Positions 10,256-22,182 of a DNA stretch of 64,000 nucleotides are shown here, one piece after another. The notes beneath the pieces were generated by a model. That model saw only the letters and a program-made list of their open reading frames with translations. It had not been told where the DNA came from and did not search any database. Source of the DNA: Syngnathus acus. Lineage: Eukaryota > Chordata > Actinopteri > Syngnathiformes > Syngnathidae. The stretch is from positions 1,665,001 to 1,729,000 of the forward strand of contig NC_051096.1 of NCBI RefSeq assembly GCF_901709675.1. The letters run 5' to 3'. How positions within the stretch are numbered: position 1 is the first letter of the stretch; every line of letters starts with the position of its first letter. The translations under genes were made by a program, and so were the position numbers.

Positions 10256-12688
10256 CTACCTGCCGGCAAGACGCTCTTGTAGCTCGCCGTGCTGCAGCGC
10301 GCTGAGGCCGTTAGCACGCGCTTCTGTCAGCCAGGCCGGCTCCGCCTCCAGAAGCTGGCAGCGCTCACGGGGGCTTTTGTCCGGCATCCCCGCACCGCCA
10401 TTCAGTCTGCCATTGTGGAAGAATTGGGCGTGCAGCGTTGAGCGACTGTCGCGGAACCAGCGCGCCAGGTCCACGCAGGCCAGCCCGGGCCAAATCTCAG
10501 ACGGAGCCGTCCCTTCACTTGGAGCAAAGTGATTGTTGAGAGGAGGAAAGGAGCGGCCTAAAGGCACAGAGCCACTTTTGGGATTGGCCGCACCAAAACT
10601 CTCGCTCGGGGCCAGCGTTGCATCCCGGTCCACCTCAGTTGACCTCTTTGCGCCCATCGAGCTGAGGAGCGCCAGTTCCAGGTTGTCCCGGAGCGCCCGG
10701 CGATCGGCAAACCAGCCGTCCAGTTGGCTGCGGGACAGCCCGGTGGCGACAGCTAGACGGTCGGTGTCGGTGCGAGAGACAAGGCTGTTCTTCTGGAAGT
10801 GCTCCTCCAGGATCTCCAGCTGCTGCGTCGTCTTGCCCTTCATTCTTTCTGGCAGCGGGAAGTGAGCGGGAACCGCCGACTCGTGCTGAGAGTGGACAAG
10901 CGGGGACTGGCCACGAGCGCTCAAAGACTCGCCGTGCGTCCCTTCGGCTTGGGCGCCGCCTTCATCTTGGGCACTCGGGTCCAGTTGTGGAAAGCCGGCG
11001 GGGAATTTGGCCGGCGTGTGTACGGACCGGATGACGGGGGGGCGAGGGGTGACAAGTGAAGGTAAACTTGGGAATGTCATATTGGCGGTGTTGGGAAGCG
11101 TCTCATTGGAAAGGCAGGGCATCAGGAGCGGGCTTTTAAAGGGTGGGGCAAAGATGGGCAGCGGCGCAATCGTAGGCCTTGTTAAGGACTCTGGAAAGAC
11201 CATGGATGGCAGCGACACTACAGCTTTGGCTTTTGCCGACCAAGAGGGAAGCTTGCCCTGGGCGCATGGCGATGAAGAAGAGGAGGTGGACGTCAGTAGA
11301 GTGGACCACTTTGTCACGTCCGTTGCAAATGGGGCCACACCGGCCAGCGCAGCCACAGACTGGCGCTCTTTTTCCTCATTGGGGCCTCCTCGACTCGGGG
11401 TGACTGTCATTACAGGTCGCTTAGACTCGGGACCGCAAGGAGTCGTCGGGGGGCGTTTGAGCGCGTGAGCGGAGCCGACGGCACCTCCGGTGGCCGTCAA
11501 GTGGACATGGTCAGAACCCGGCCGAGGGGCAAGGCCCCGAGATGAGGCTGTGAACGTGTGATGGAGAGCCGGGATGGAGCCATTGAACATCTTCTTCCTG
11601 GCCTCCTCCACCTCCTCCGGGGACCACGTGATTCCCTGCTTGAGCCGCTGAGCGGTGAACCAAACTTTGATTTGCTCCTCCGGGTGCTTGGAGGCGGCTG
11701 TCAGCCAGGACAGTTCGGCATGCGTCGGGTAAGGGAACTTATTGAAGGAGGCCATGAGAGTAGGGTTGTGGTCCAAGGAAGGGTTGTACTCGGCACTGTT
11801 GAGAGGAACGGCCACTTGGGCTTGGTAGTCATAATTAGGCGGGCGCTGGAGCACGGGGGTTACGTGGGACGGGTCTCGTAGGACCGAGGGCTCAGCCACG
11901 ATGACGTCAAGCGTCGGGCTGGGATCCTGGGGCTCGGAGATTCGCTCACTGCCGTGGAGGGCCTGGACGGAGTCTGGCCAATCCGCTGCGGGGTGTAAGC
12001 CAGGCAGGAGCACACGAGTGTCACATCCGGATTGGCCGTCGCTTCCGGACTGGCCGTCTCTTCCGGACTGGCCGTCGCTTCCCGATCGGTCGTCGCTTCC
12101 CGATCGGTCGTCGCTTCCCGATCGGTCGTCGCTTCCCGATCGGCCGTCGCTTCCCGATCGGCCGTCGCTTCCCGATCGGCCGTCGCTTCCCGATCGGCTG
12201 TCGCTTCCTGATTGCTCTTCCCCCTGGAACTGGATGGTCTGCTCCAAGACGATCTGACGGTTCTTCTTGATCCTCTTGAACTCAAAATTGCTCTCGTGAG
12301 GATGAAGGCTCCTGTTGTGCTCTGCGAGAAGCTCATACTTGGTGGCGTTGAAGTCGCAGATGGCGCAGTGGTAAAGTGGATTGAGAATCACATCGGGGTG
12401 GCTGGAGTCCACATGCTCTGTGAAGACTTGAAGGTTCCGACACCGGAACGGGCAGCATTTGCACTGGTAGCCTTGCAACTGGCACACTTCCCGCTCCTCG
12501 TCTGACGCCTTCTCAGGGCAGAGGTTGTCTCGGTCCGGACCACCCGCTTTCTCGCGGCCGTGGCTTTTCTCACAAGGCTCGGACTCGTCTGTCAGATTAT
12601 CAGATGACATTTCCACGTCTGGCACTTTCTTGGAGTCACTCGGCCCTCGGACCACGCAGGGGGCGGCCGACATTCTGCGAGCGGGCAT
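10256..12688 (-). CDS. zhx2: Zinc fingers and homeoboxes protein 2
   Basis: Nuclear repressor paralogous to zhx1 and convergent with it. One uninterrupted frame. The family start (compare MASKRKS in relatives) fits MPARRMSAAPCVVR at 12688, although the frame stays open to an ATG at 12811. From 12688 it encodes 810 residues. Both C2H2 fingers are intact (YQCKCCPF to EHVDSSH; YHCAICDF to EHNRSLH). Homeodomain 1 is strongly ZHX2-like (FNKFPYPTHAELSWLTAASK; IKVWFTAQRLK). A later homeodomain carries LDGWFADRRAL, and the last is divergent (LARWFRDSRS). The usual second homeodomain is not recognisable. Ten 18-bp repeats encode an RSGSDG tract between the fingers and homeodomain 1. The stop TAG lies in a splice-donor-like CAGGTAG, so a further 3' exon is possible. 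Confidence 0.9.
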   Translation of the reverse strand: MPARRMSAAPCVVRGPSDSKKVPDVEMSSDNLTDESEPCEKSHGREKAGGPDRDNLCPEKASDEEREVCQLQGYQCKCCPFRCRNLQVFTEHVDSSHPDVILNPLYHCAICDFNATKYELLAEHNRSLHPHESNFEFKRIKKNRQIVLEQTIQFQGEEQSGSDSRSGSDGRSGSDGRSGSDGRSGSDDRSGSDDRSGSDDRSGSDGQSGRDGQSGSDGQSGCDTRVLLPGLHPAADWPDSVQALHGSERISEPQDPSPTLDVIVAEPSVLRDPSHVTPVLQRPPNYDYQAQVAVPLNSAEYNPSLDHNPTLMASFNKFPYPTHAELSWLTAASKHPEEQIKVWFTAQRLKQGITWSPEEVEEARKKMFNGSIPALHHTFTASSRGLAPRPGSDHVHLTATGGAVGSAHALKRPPTTPCGPESKRPVMTVTPSRGGPNEEKERQSVAALAGVAPFATDVTKWSTLLTSTSSSSSPCAQGKLPSWSAKAKAVVSLPSMVFPESLTRPTIAPLPIFAPPFKSPLLMPCLSNETLPNTANMTFPSLPSLVTPRPPVIRSVHTPAKFPAGFPQLDPSAQDEGGAQAEGTHGESLSARGQSPLVHSQHESAVPAHFPLPERMKGKTTQQLEILEEHFQKNSLVSRTDTDRLAVATGLSRSQLDGWFADRRALRDNLELALLSSMGAKRSTEVDRDATLAPSESFGAANPKSGSVPLGRSFPPLNNHFAPSEGTAPSEIWPGLACVDLARWFRDSRSTLHAQFFHNGRLNGGAGMPDKSPRERCQLLEAEPAWLTEARANGLSALQHGELQERLAGR
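12034..12213 (-). repeat. In-frame 18-bp tandem repeat inside zhx2
   Basis: Ten consecutive 18-bp units, most matching GGCCGTCGCTTCCCGATC on the plus strand, begin at 12034, 12052, 12070 and so on. On the coding strand each adds six residues (GSDGRS or GSDDRS). The unit is a multiple of three, so copy number can change without breaking the frame. Confidence 0.95.
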
Positions 12689-12811
12689 CGTACTCATCGG
12701 GGCCGACGAGGGCTGTGAGCGCTTCTTGTGCAGGGTCCCGAGTGAGAGACGCGGGGCGAGCACGGTGGCGTTCCGATCCAGGCTCTGCTTGGCACCAGCA
12801 CCAGAGTCCAA

Positions 12812-15800
12812 TATCAGCCAAGCGGGATTTTGCGAGGGATCAACCCAGACCTGCCCAAGAGAAAGAGAGACGTCACTGCAGACATGGCACAGATGCTGAC
12901 CGCACCGAGCTCGAGCCCCTCCTTTCTTTCCATCTTGGCATAATTTTCCAGCCCGCTTTCGGATCCCAATGGGAAGAACACTGGGGCGTTAGAAGGCGCA
13001 GGTCATATGAGCATCTCAAGGCAGCAAGTGCAAATTGCGCCAGCTCAAAGTCAATTTTGACCCTTGGGTGAGGAAACACCCTGTCGCAGCATTTTGTGGA
13101 CTCGAAGCACTCTGAACATCTGGGTCTGGCATTTTAACTTTCAAGCGAGCCCGGCCGGCGTCCATTTCAGCTCGATTTGCACACAGTTTGGATTCTTTTT
13201 TGTCTTTAAGGCGCCATCGCTGGAGTTGACGCCCAGCAAGAGACGCAAGTTGATTGGCAGGCACGCCGGAGGAAGGTCGCTGGAGCCTTCAGGGCCCCAA
13301 AAACATCTTTTGATCATTTGGAGTCGCTCGGGCTCTTTCATTATCACTTGGCACGCTGGAGAGATGAGCAAGAACACGCTCTTATTTGGGGCTGTGTTGA
13401 GGTTACCATGGCAACGTGTGACATCACATAGGAAACGATTGGCCCTCACAAAGCGCAAAGCTATGACCGAGAAAGTGATTGGATCTCACTGAGCTGAAAT
13501 TTGCTTGTTGGCAGGTAAGACGAAAAAAAGACACCATTAAAAAAAAAACACACAAAGGCGCGTGCACTCACACGCACGTAGAGGGGTGGTTTCCGTGGAA
13601 ACGGGTCGAGATGCCAAGACGGAGCGGAGTGAGGGCGCTCGGAAAACACGGGAGCCGCAAAATGGCGTGATCTCAGCCGTAAAGACGATGCTGCGTACTT
13701 ACCAAACTTCCTCAAAGGGGAGGAGCGCAATACCAGTGGGCGGGGCCTGTCGTGGTGCACGTCTTAACGAGGCTGTGGGAACACAAAGCAAAACGCGCAA
13801 ATCAGATTTTGAAAAAAAAAAAAAAAAAAAATCCATTTCTATGGCATTGTTCAAAACTGGGACAGCGTGATTTCAAAGTGATGGCAGCATTTCAGACGCA
13901 ATGGTTCTGCTTTCACTTGTCCAGGTCAGACAAGATTGACTGAGATGTTTCCATTGTTTTGCGTTGCTATGGAGAAGCCTTCAGAACTTTTGGGCCGGTC
14001 ATGTGATCTTCGACACCGTGTGATCTTTGAGATCCTGCGTGATGGTGAGGGCCGAGTGGAGATTAGGTCCAAGCCCGACACACCCGCTCAAAAGACGCAT
14101 TAAGCCGTGGCCGCCATCTTGTGAGATCTGAGGGCAGATTGTTGCTTAGTTTTAGCTCCTCGGCTGCCTTCGGGCGCTTTGGCTAAAACGGGTTTATCTG
14201 CAAACGGCGCCAGCTTGCCAACAGTTGGCTGTTTGTGCTCAACAGGCATGATGTCTGTTTGGTTAAAGGGGGCGTGGCCAAGGCGGCCCGCGGGATCAGC
14301 ACCCTGAACGGCCTTCAAAGTCGCCAACTGCGATTTTGCTTGGCTAGGAAAAAAAAAAATCAGCGGGCTTCTCGGCATCAGCAACAAGTGCAGATCAGTA
14401 TAGAAGATGCCATCTTGGATCCGCCATATTTAACAACCAGAAGAGTAACTCAGAAAAGCTTTGGCTTGACCTGCAGCTTTAGGCTGTTTTGGACTCTTCT
14501 CCGGCGTCAACTTCAACACATTCTGAAGGATAAAGTTTTGTCAAATGCTGCGCGCGGGGTCCCAAAAATCTGTACCGGAGAAAGCAGGGAAAGCAGAAAG
14601 CTTCACATGCCTCCACCACAAGGAGCAGTGCCATCTGATTGGCCGCCATCCCAATGCACAAGCATGTCACAAGATGAAAGGCTGACGCGAGCGACGGCTA
14701 AACGCAGCAGGAAGTGATCAGTGCCCCAAAATAGGAAAAATATTTCACATTTCGGTGGCGGGTGCGTCGGGGGTGGGGGTGAAATAACAGCACGGAAAGT
14801 TTTGAGCCTGCTTCTCAAGCATGTGCGAGACACGCCTAATTCTCCCCTGGAAAATGTCCCAACAACAAAAGCGGAGCAAAACGAACTCAATCTCCTCGCT
14901 GAACGCAATTCAAGTGGAGAAACTGACGACATTCCCGTCAGATGATTTTCAAACAATTCCTGGGTCCAATGTAGGGTGGACAAGGCAGCCGTTGACAGCT
15001 AGGCATGCCTTGTCACACGTTTCCCGATGCTCAAGTCCTGCCGGCCCCAAGAAGACGACTGGCGAGGACGTCTGTCACCTGCACCACGTTCACAAGTTCA
15101 AATGAACACTTTTCCACCACTGCCACGGCTGCTGACCGCCACGAGACAAAATGACACGCACATCCAATACACACACAAATACACACAAGAATATATGTCT
15201 GACACGACAGTAAAACACGAATACACAAAAATAGACAAAGCTCGAAAAGCGCAAACCGACGCAGGAAGAAACACAAAGGAGAAAGGACACACAATAAGCA
15301 GGACAAGACACACGTACACAACCGGCAGTGCGAGTTTACCTCAGATGACCCCGCTGTGTGATGTTAGCTTAGCATCGTCACACGCTGGCGTCCGGCAGGA
15401 GGCGGACGAAAAGCACTCGAGCGAGCGCACAAACTCAGACGGACAAACAACCCGAGCAGGACCCGAGCTGACCCGGAGCGGTTAGTCACAATCCTTCAGG
15501 CTAAACAAGTTAGCCTCCTCGCCATCCACGCTACGCGTCTGACGTTCAGGCTGCACTTTCGCCTGCGAGCGGTAGGGGTCACCACGGGGGCGGCGGGACA
15601 CGGCCAAAGTGGAAAAGACAGCGCCGTGACGACACAAGTACTCCCACCCGGAGCCCGCAATCGCTACAGTGGAGCTCAGACGTTAACCGAACCAGCGGGC
15701 GGCCGGCCGGGCAACGTCAAAGTTGACTGTTGCTACATCGAGTTGGTCCAAATTGACCCGATTGGCGGTGCGACAAGTTGTCCAAGTGTCCTGCCGGCTT

Positions 15801-16080
15801 CTTACCTGGCGGTGTCGCATCAACCCGTCACGCGTGTCGCAGCAAAGATCCAAGAAGCAGAGACACACATGCACTCACGCACACGAGCATGCACACGCAA
15901 AAATAAATAAAGAAAAAACATCACTCGCGCTGCACGACACGCCATGTGACCATTTACGTCATAACTCATTTACATTCATGAAAAGTTGACGCCCCCGCCC
16001 CTCCCGTGGAGATACCGAGAACGTGGAGGTCCTGAAGTCACGCGAGGTCTATGGCCGGACGTCACTCATTGCCTACAGTT
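12812..16080 (-). promoter_or_regulatory. zhx2 upstream region with probable 5' UTR and CpG-rich promoter
   Basis: No protein-coding exon recognised. 15480-15830 is rich in GC and CpG, the most promoter-like stretch upstream of zhx2 on the minus strand. The rest holds short repeats, including poly-A at 13809-13830 and CA-rich patches near 15160-15330 and 15870-15900. Transcription start and non-coding exons cannot be placed. Confidence 0.3.
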
Positions 16081-16682
16081 TACGGCGTAGACTCCATTCC
16101 ATATATGGAATAACCTAAAATAGATGACAAAATTAAATCCATCAAATATAAAATATTAATCCCTAAACCAGCTGTAAATTGTATAAATAATGTACAGAAG
16201 TTGCATTGCTTTGTTTTAAACAACCATTGATCCGTACATGTGAAGTGTGGTTATTTCTGTAACTTGATATAGACTTAGATTAGGTATATGTGTAATAGAC
16301 GTCTATATTAGGTCTATGTGTAGGCTGCGTACAGCCAGGGCCGGACTGGGAGATTTTTTCAGGCCAGGAGTCAGTTATGTACCCTGGCCTTGCCCACACG
16401 TCCATGTTCACACCCACACTTAAATGCATGGGCACAAGCAAAACGCATTTGTGCGCACACACATGCACACAATCATTCATTTTTTGGTTTTGTTTAGACA
16501 TTTGTTTAGACGGAAAAACAAATCAAAATCTCTAGAATGAGGGCGAGCAAAATAATCAAAAGGCCTCTCTGAGTCTGACTGTCTGTTTGTGTCCTGAGTT
16601 TCCCTTGCACTGCTCCCTGAACTTGTCTTGCCATTATACTCTGCATCTGCTAGGAGTGTCAGAACAACCAGCATAATAATTA

Positions 16683-17715
16683 CCGTTTTTTTCCGTGTAT
16701 AATACGCAAAATTCAACTAATTTATTGTCCTAAAATCTGGGGTGCGCATTATACATGGGTACAAAATTTTTTTTAATTTAAAAAAAAAAAAAAATTATTT
16801 TCTTTTTTTCTTTTTTTTTTTAAGAAAATCATGGTACAACAAAACCAACAACAGGACTGACCGACAAAGACGTGGAACAAAAAGACAGGGTGACATTACC
16901 AAAGACAGGAACAGACACCAAACAGACATCATGACAGTAACACATGCAATGATCCGACGGTGAGCGAGGGGCAGACAGGACTTAAATACAAAACACGTTA
17001 CAAAAACAATAGTGTGTTTGTACTGTGCTCTGGTCATTTCGTCAAAGAAGGGATAATAGTCCTCTTCTCTTCTTGACTGACAATGAATGTGATAGTTTAA
17101 TACAATCAGCAAATAACAAAATGCGTATTACAGGTAATATTTTATTTCACAACACTTTGCCTTGTTCCTTTCGTCTCTGCTGTTCACTTCAAACACGCTC
17201 CATACGAACGCAATGCTCTCGTATCAGACGCTTGCTCGATCACCTGCTCGTTTGCTGTCACAATGTACCCTACACAAATCCGAAACATTTGTTGCGGCTC
17301 CGAGTCACGACGAGGGGCAAGTTTTGGTTTCCAAGGGTGTTTTTATTCCTCTTCAACGTCTCTCCCATACAGAGCCGCCTTTTTCACATGTCCGCACGTC
17401 ACTTTCCTCTCTTTTCATCTGATCGGGGTGGTGCCTTTACGGGCAGTCGGAGAAATCAACGCCAACAAAAAAAAATACATCCAGCCTAGTTAAGACCATA
17501 CCAAAGACTATAAAAATGGGACCCATTGCCTCCCTGCGTGTGTGACGATCATTGGGACTTAAAAAAAATAAAATAAAAAAATAAAAATAATAAATAAATA
17601 AATAAAAGAAGTTGGGTGCGTATTATACATGGGTACAGGCTTTTTTCCAGCATCAACATGCCATTTTTAGGGTGCGTATTATACATGGAGGCGCATTATA
17701 CACGGAAAAAAACAG
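16683..17715. mobile_element. Non-autonomous TA-target DNA transposon (MITE), copy 1
   Basis: Left end CCGTTTTTTTCCGTGTATAA and right end TTATACACGGAAAAAAACAG are inverted repeats flanked by TA on both sides (16681-16682, 17716-17717), as in the Tc1/mariner superfamily. Subterminal motifs GGTGCGTATTATACATGGG repeat at both ends. No transposase frame. A fragment of the dispersed repeat at 1275-1500 sits inside, near 17537-17559. Confidence 0.8.
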
Positions 17716-17771
17716 TATATTATCAACAATAACACATTTAATCAATATCAAAAGAATGATATGGTTAAATA

Positions 17772-18756
17772 CCGTTTTTTTCTATGTATAATGCGCAAAA
17801 TTTAACTAATTTATTGTCCTAAAATCTTGGGTGCGTATTATACATGGGTACAACAATTTTTGAAGAAAATCTCCCTCGAAATAAAACTTGAAATCACCTT
17901 TCTTCTTGTTTGTTGTCAATCGCACATCGCATTCAGCCATCCTGCCCAACACAGTCAGTAAAATTCATAATTGACGACACATTATTTGATGCGATGATGC
18001 AATCCTTGATGGTGTGTTATTGTCAAATATTGTTCGTTTTTTAATCTCCATCGCAAACCGGATATCATACGGAGGCCACCATTACAGATGCGCAGAACGG
18101 ATGCGCAAGACACGTCAATCGCGCATCGCATTCAGCCGTCCTGCCCAACACACTTAGTCAGTAAAATTCATAATTGACGACACATCGTTTGATGCGATGG
18201 TCCAATCCTTGATGGTGTGTTATTGTCAAATATTGTTTGTTATTTAATCTCCATCGCAAACCGGATATCATACGGAGGCCGCCATTACAGATGCGCAGAA
18301 CGGATGCGCAAGACACGTCAGCTATATAAAGAGCGATACTTCAGTTCTCTACCTAAATGCGTATTACAGGTAATATTTTATTCCACAACACTTTGCCTTG
18401 TTCCTTTCCTCTCTGCTGTTCACTTCAAACACGCTCCATACGAACACAATGCTCTCGTATCAGACGCTTGCTCGATCACCTGCTCGTTTGCTGTCACAAT
18501 GTACCCTACACAAATCCGAAACATTTCTCCGCTATCGAGTTTGCTAGCGCATGCGCAGTGATACTGACCGGCAGAATAACATCCGGTTGTTCCCAAAGAT
18601 GATCTTTTTTCTGAAATAATTTTACGTTTACGGACTTAAGTAGGAGTCAAAATTTGGGTGCGTATTATACATGGGTACCGGCTTTTTTCCAGCATCAACA
18701 TGCCATTTTTAGGGTGCGTATTATACATGGGGGCGCATTATACATGGGAAAATCGG
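17772..18756. mobile_element. Non-autonomous TA-target DNA transposon (MITE), copy 2
   Basis: Same family and orientation as the copy ending at 17715. Ends CCGTTTTTTTCTATGTATAA and CATGGGAAAATCGG, flanked by TA (17770-17771, 18757-18758). It shares the internal block beginning GCGTATTACAGGTAATATTT with copy 1. It also carries a direct duplication of about 200 bp (17916-18114 and 18115-18320). Confidence 0.8.
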
Positions 18757-18974
18757 TATATGCTTTTTTTCCAAATGTTTCATGCATAGTCATAGCCTAT
18801 TCAATCCCATGCATTGATAGATGACTGTCTGTTCTTTACCTGTCAGCTGCTCTGAGCTAGTACTGGGCTTACTGTCTGAAGCACCAAAACTGGCAATATT
18901 TCCACTTTTGTATAGGAAACATAGACATATATTTTAATATTAATTTAGCCAGGGCCAGTTACAAAGGTTAGAGC

Positions 18975-19745
18975 TAGGGGTGTAACGATTCATCGATACA
19001 CATCGATTAATCGATATAATGCTCTACGATTTATTGGCATCGATGCTAAACGTAAACATCGATTTATATCGCCGTGTTTGACCTCGGACATTAGACGCGA
19101 CTTTATTTTGAAATCCAGTTCATTGTTGCTTGCTTCCTCTTTCCGGGAGCAGTACGCGGCGTGCTGTGTTGTGAGCAGAGCAGGCACGTGAAAGGGGAGC
19201 CGACAACTACGCGGCTCCTGGGCTGGTGCTATGGCTAGTGTCCAAGAAGACGAGGAAATTCGCTCCCCTTTGGGCTTCAAGTCATTCGTTTGGAAGCACT
19301 TTGGATTCCAAAGAAAAGATGGCTCAACGGACAATTAAAATTATTGTAAATAAATAGTTCAGTAATGCACTTTAAAGTTAATGGTATTACAAAAAAAAAA
19401 GAATATTCATTTTTCTTTACTTATATGAGAAAAAATATAGGAATTTGATAAAGTTCAGTGTTAAAATAAGCACTTTGTATACTACAATACTCTTGTAATT
19501 TCCTAAATAAAGAGTTTGCAGTACCTTGTTGATTTTGCGTATGAATTGTTATAAATCAGGATATTGTTCTATATTTTTTATTTAAAAAAAATAAAATAAA
19601 ATAAAAATATCGATCGTGGAGCACTATATCGTGATGTATCGTGAATGAATCACAGCAGGCTTTAAGATATCGGCAATAATCGTATCGTAGTCCCTTGTAT
19701 CGATATGATATCGTATCGTGATAAAACCCGCGATTTACACCCCTA
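18975..19745. mobile_element. hAT non-autonomous element with BED-finger remnant
   Basis: Terminal inverted repeats TAGGGGTGTAA / TTACACCCCTA are flanked by a perfect 8-bp target duplication GTTAGAGC (18967-18974 and 19746-19753), diagnostic of hAT. 19231-19338 (+) keeps a 35-residue frame containing SFVWKHFGFQRKDGS, the opening of a ZBED/hAT BED finger, cut off by a stop before its cysteines. The rest is AT-rich with ATCGAT-rich ends. Confidence 0.9.
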
Positions 19746-19753
19746 GTTAGAGC

Positions 19754-19977
19754 ACAGGTGTCAAACTCAAGGCCCGGGGGCCAGATACAGCCCGCCACAT
19801 CATTTTATGTGGCCTGCGAAGACAAATTGTGCATCAAATTCGTGTGTCATTACTAGAATTGCAAATTGTCTTCACTTTTAATGAGATCTTTTTTTTTTAA
19901 TATTTGACCAGATTTTACTCGTCTGATTTAAAAACGAGTTATTTGTCAATTTGTTTTGTAGCTTTTACTGGATATAA
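19754..19977. mobile_element. Truncated hAT-like end
   Basis: Starts ACAGGTGTCAAACTCAAGGC followed by GGGGGCCAGATACAGCCCGC, a terminal sequence common to fish hAT (Charlie-like) elements. No matching right end found; the copy is interrupted by the next hAT element. Confidence 0.5.
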
Positions 19978-21014
19978 CAGGGGTGGGCAAACTTTTTGAC
20001 TTGCGGGCCGAATTGGGTTCTAAATTTTGACCGGGGGGCCGAACCAGGGGCAGATGGATGTAGTGTTTGTGTGAAGTAATATAAATGACACGTAAAGGTC
20101 ATTGCATAAAAGGTTTTTACTTTTAGTAGATACTAAAGCATGGACATTAAAAAAAAGCTTTTTGAAAACAAATGAATTTTTTAACAGCATTAAAAAAATA
20201 TTTCACCAAAAAACTACTATCAGTGATTCTTATTAAATACGACACTGTTATGATGAATAACATCACTTCAGCGCCTGCAGGTCAGATTCATGAAATATGT
20301 TTATCTAATGAGGCGAAATCACATCAAACGGCAAACATTCTGGCCAAATACATCGTCTTGAAGAATCAGTGAAAGAATACATCTAAATAAAGTAATAAAG
20401 AAATCAATAGTATTGTTGGTTTCCCTTTTTTGCTAGTGCATCATAGTCTGGAGTAAAATTTGTTGTGGTAATTCTTAGGATAGAGCCGAGGTGTCGGTCC
20501 GTTAACTTAGATCTGTGACGGGCTTTGTTGACGTTCATGTGGCTGAACGTCTTCTCACACACGTAGGTCAAGCCAAATTGTCCACTCTTTTTTTAACATT
20601 TGGCACTCAGTGTCCACCTTTCTTTTCTTCGGGCCACTCATTTTAATGGAATGATTCCAGGGGAAGGTTTGTGGGTGGCATTAGCGTAAAACTGTATCTG
20701 AAAACTCAGCGCGCGAATTACGAGAATATTGACGTCACAGCCTACACTCGAAATTCGGCACTGATAGATGAAATTACTACGTACTACTGAGTACGCACAC
20801 GCACTTGTGAGTGTGCACCGAGCTTTCTGACACGGCTCCCGGGAGTAAATGCGCGGGCGGGCGGGCGCTTCCCCATCTACCGGGGAAACATAGTAATTGC
20901 AGGGAAAATGACCCAAAAAAAATTTAATAATACAATTTATTCAGGTTTGGCGGGCCGGATTAAACGGCCCCGTGGACCGGATGGGGCCCGCGGGCCGTAG
21001 TTTGCCCATATCTG
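19978..21014. mobile_element. hAT-like non-autonomous element
   Basis: Ends CAGGGGTGGGCAAACT and AGTTTGCCCATATCTG form imperfect inverted repeats, and the subterminal GGGCCG stretches mirror each other. No clear target duplication and no intact transposase. The open frames inside are short. Confidence 0.7.
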
Positions 21015-21470
21015 GTCTATTCAGAGGTGCTGGAGAGGAGTGAGGTCGAACCTTGGATTCAGGAGGAGCAGTGTGGCTTTTGTCCTGGCCGTGGAACAGT
21101 GGACCAGCGCTCTACACCCTCGGCAAGATCCTCCAGGGGACATGGGAGTTCGCTCAACCAGTCCACATGTGTTTTGTGGACTTGGAGAAGGCGTTCGACC
21201 GTGTCCCTCAGGAAGTTCTGTGACAGAATTTCTCGGACGACCCAGGACGCGCTGGAGAGACTATGTCTCTCGGCTGGCCTGGGAACGCCTTGGGATCCCC
21301 CGGGATGAGCTGGATGAAGCGGCTGGGGAGAGGGAAGTCTGGGAGTCCCTCCTAAAGCTGCTGCCCCCGCGACCCGACCCCGGAAGAGGATGGATGGATG
21401 GATGGATGGATGGATGGATGGACGGACGGACGGACGGACGGACGGACGGACGGACGGATGGATGATGGAT
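21015..21470 (+). mobile_element. LINE (non-LTR retrotransposon) fragment with GGAT/GGAC tail
   Basis: Pieces of reverse transcriptase are visible across frames (EEQCGF, then FVDLEKAFDRVPQE), fused by an internal deletion to the C-terminal part (GRPRTRWRDYVSRLAWERLG, then LLKLLPPRPDPG). It ends in tetranucleotide GGAT and GGAC arrays from about 21389 to 21465. Frameshifts make it non-functional. Confidence 0.75.
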
Positions 21471-21572
21471 GGACAAAGACAACATATTTAATGCTCAAAC
21501 TCATAAACTTTATTTTATTTTTCAAATAATAATTAACTTAGAATTTCATGGCTGCAACACGTGCAGTAGAAG

Positions 21573-21879
21573 TGTAAGGGATCAGACAGTACAGCCAAGT
21601 GCGTCGCGACAGAGACTTTATTGTGGGGGGGAAGATGGGAATAGCTGGCCCTGGAGCGGCGATCTGGCTGGGGTGGACAGGCAATTCTGCGGGATTTCCG
21701 AATTGTTAAGCGAGTCAGTTTCACAGGGACTGATGAGGGAAGCAGCATCACGGGACAGACTGACATTCGGGTCTGCGCTGGCGGCGCTGATATAGCGCTG
21801 TCAATGAGCCCGTGGCAGGTGGCGGCGATTCCGTTGACAGGGGGGTGTGGTCGTGTCGCAGGTGGCGCCAGCACGTGAC
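21573..21879 (-). mobile_element. Solo LTR inserted in the Tc1 element
   Basis: On the minus strand it starts TGTCACGTG and ends CCCTTACA (TG...CA) and carries an AATAAA signal near its 3' end. A 5-bp duplication AGAAG flanks it (21568-21572 and 21880-21884). 307 bp, most like a Ty3/Gypsy LTR. No internal coding region remains. Confidence 0.85.
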
Positions 21880-22182
21880 AAGAAGTTGGGAAAGGGCATG
21901 TTTACCACTTCGTTACATCACCCTTCCTTTTAATAACACTCAATAAACGTTTTGGAAGAGAGGAGACTAATTCTGTTAGCTTCTCATGTGGAATTCTTTC
22001 CCATTCTTGCTTGATGAACCGCTTCAATTGTTCAACAGTCAGGGGTCTTCCCTGTCGTATTTTATGCTTCATAATGCGCCACACATTTTCAATGGGAGAC
22101 AGGTCTGGACTGCAAGCAGGCCAGGGGAGAACCTGGACTCTTCTACTTCGAAGCAACGCTGTTGTAGCACGTGCAGAATGTG

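Noticed and set aside
11558-11881. Plus-strand frames opposite zhx2
   Set aside because: Shadows of the zhx2 coding sequence, without domain or splice support.
12034-12213. 18-bp repeats as a CRISPR-like or regulatory array
   Set aside because: No spacers between units, and they lie in frame inside zhx2.
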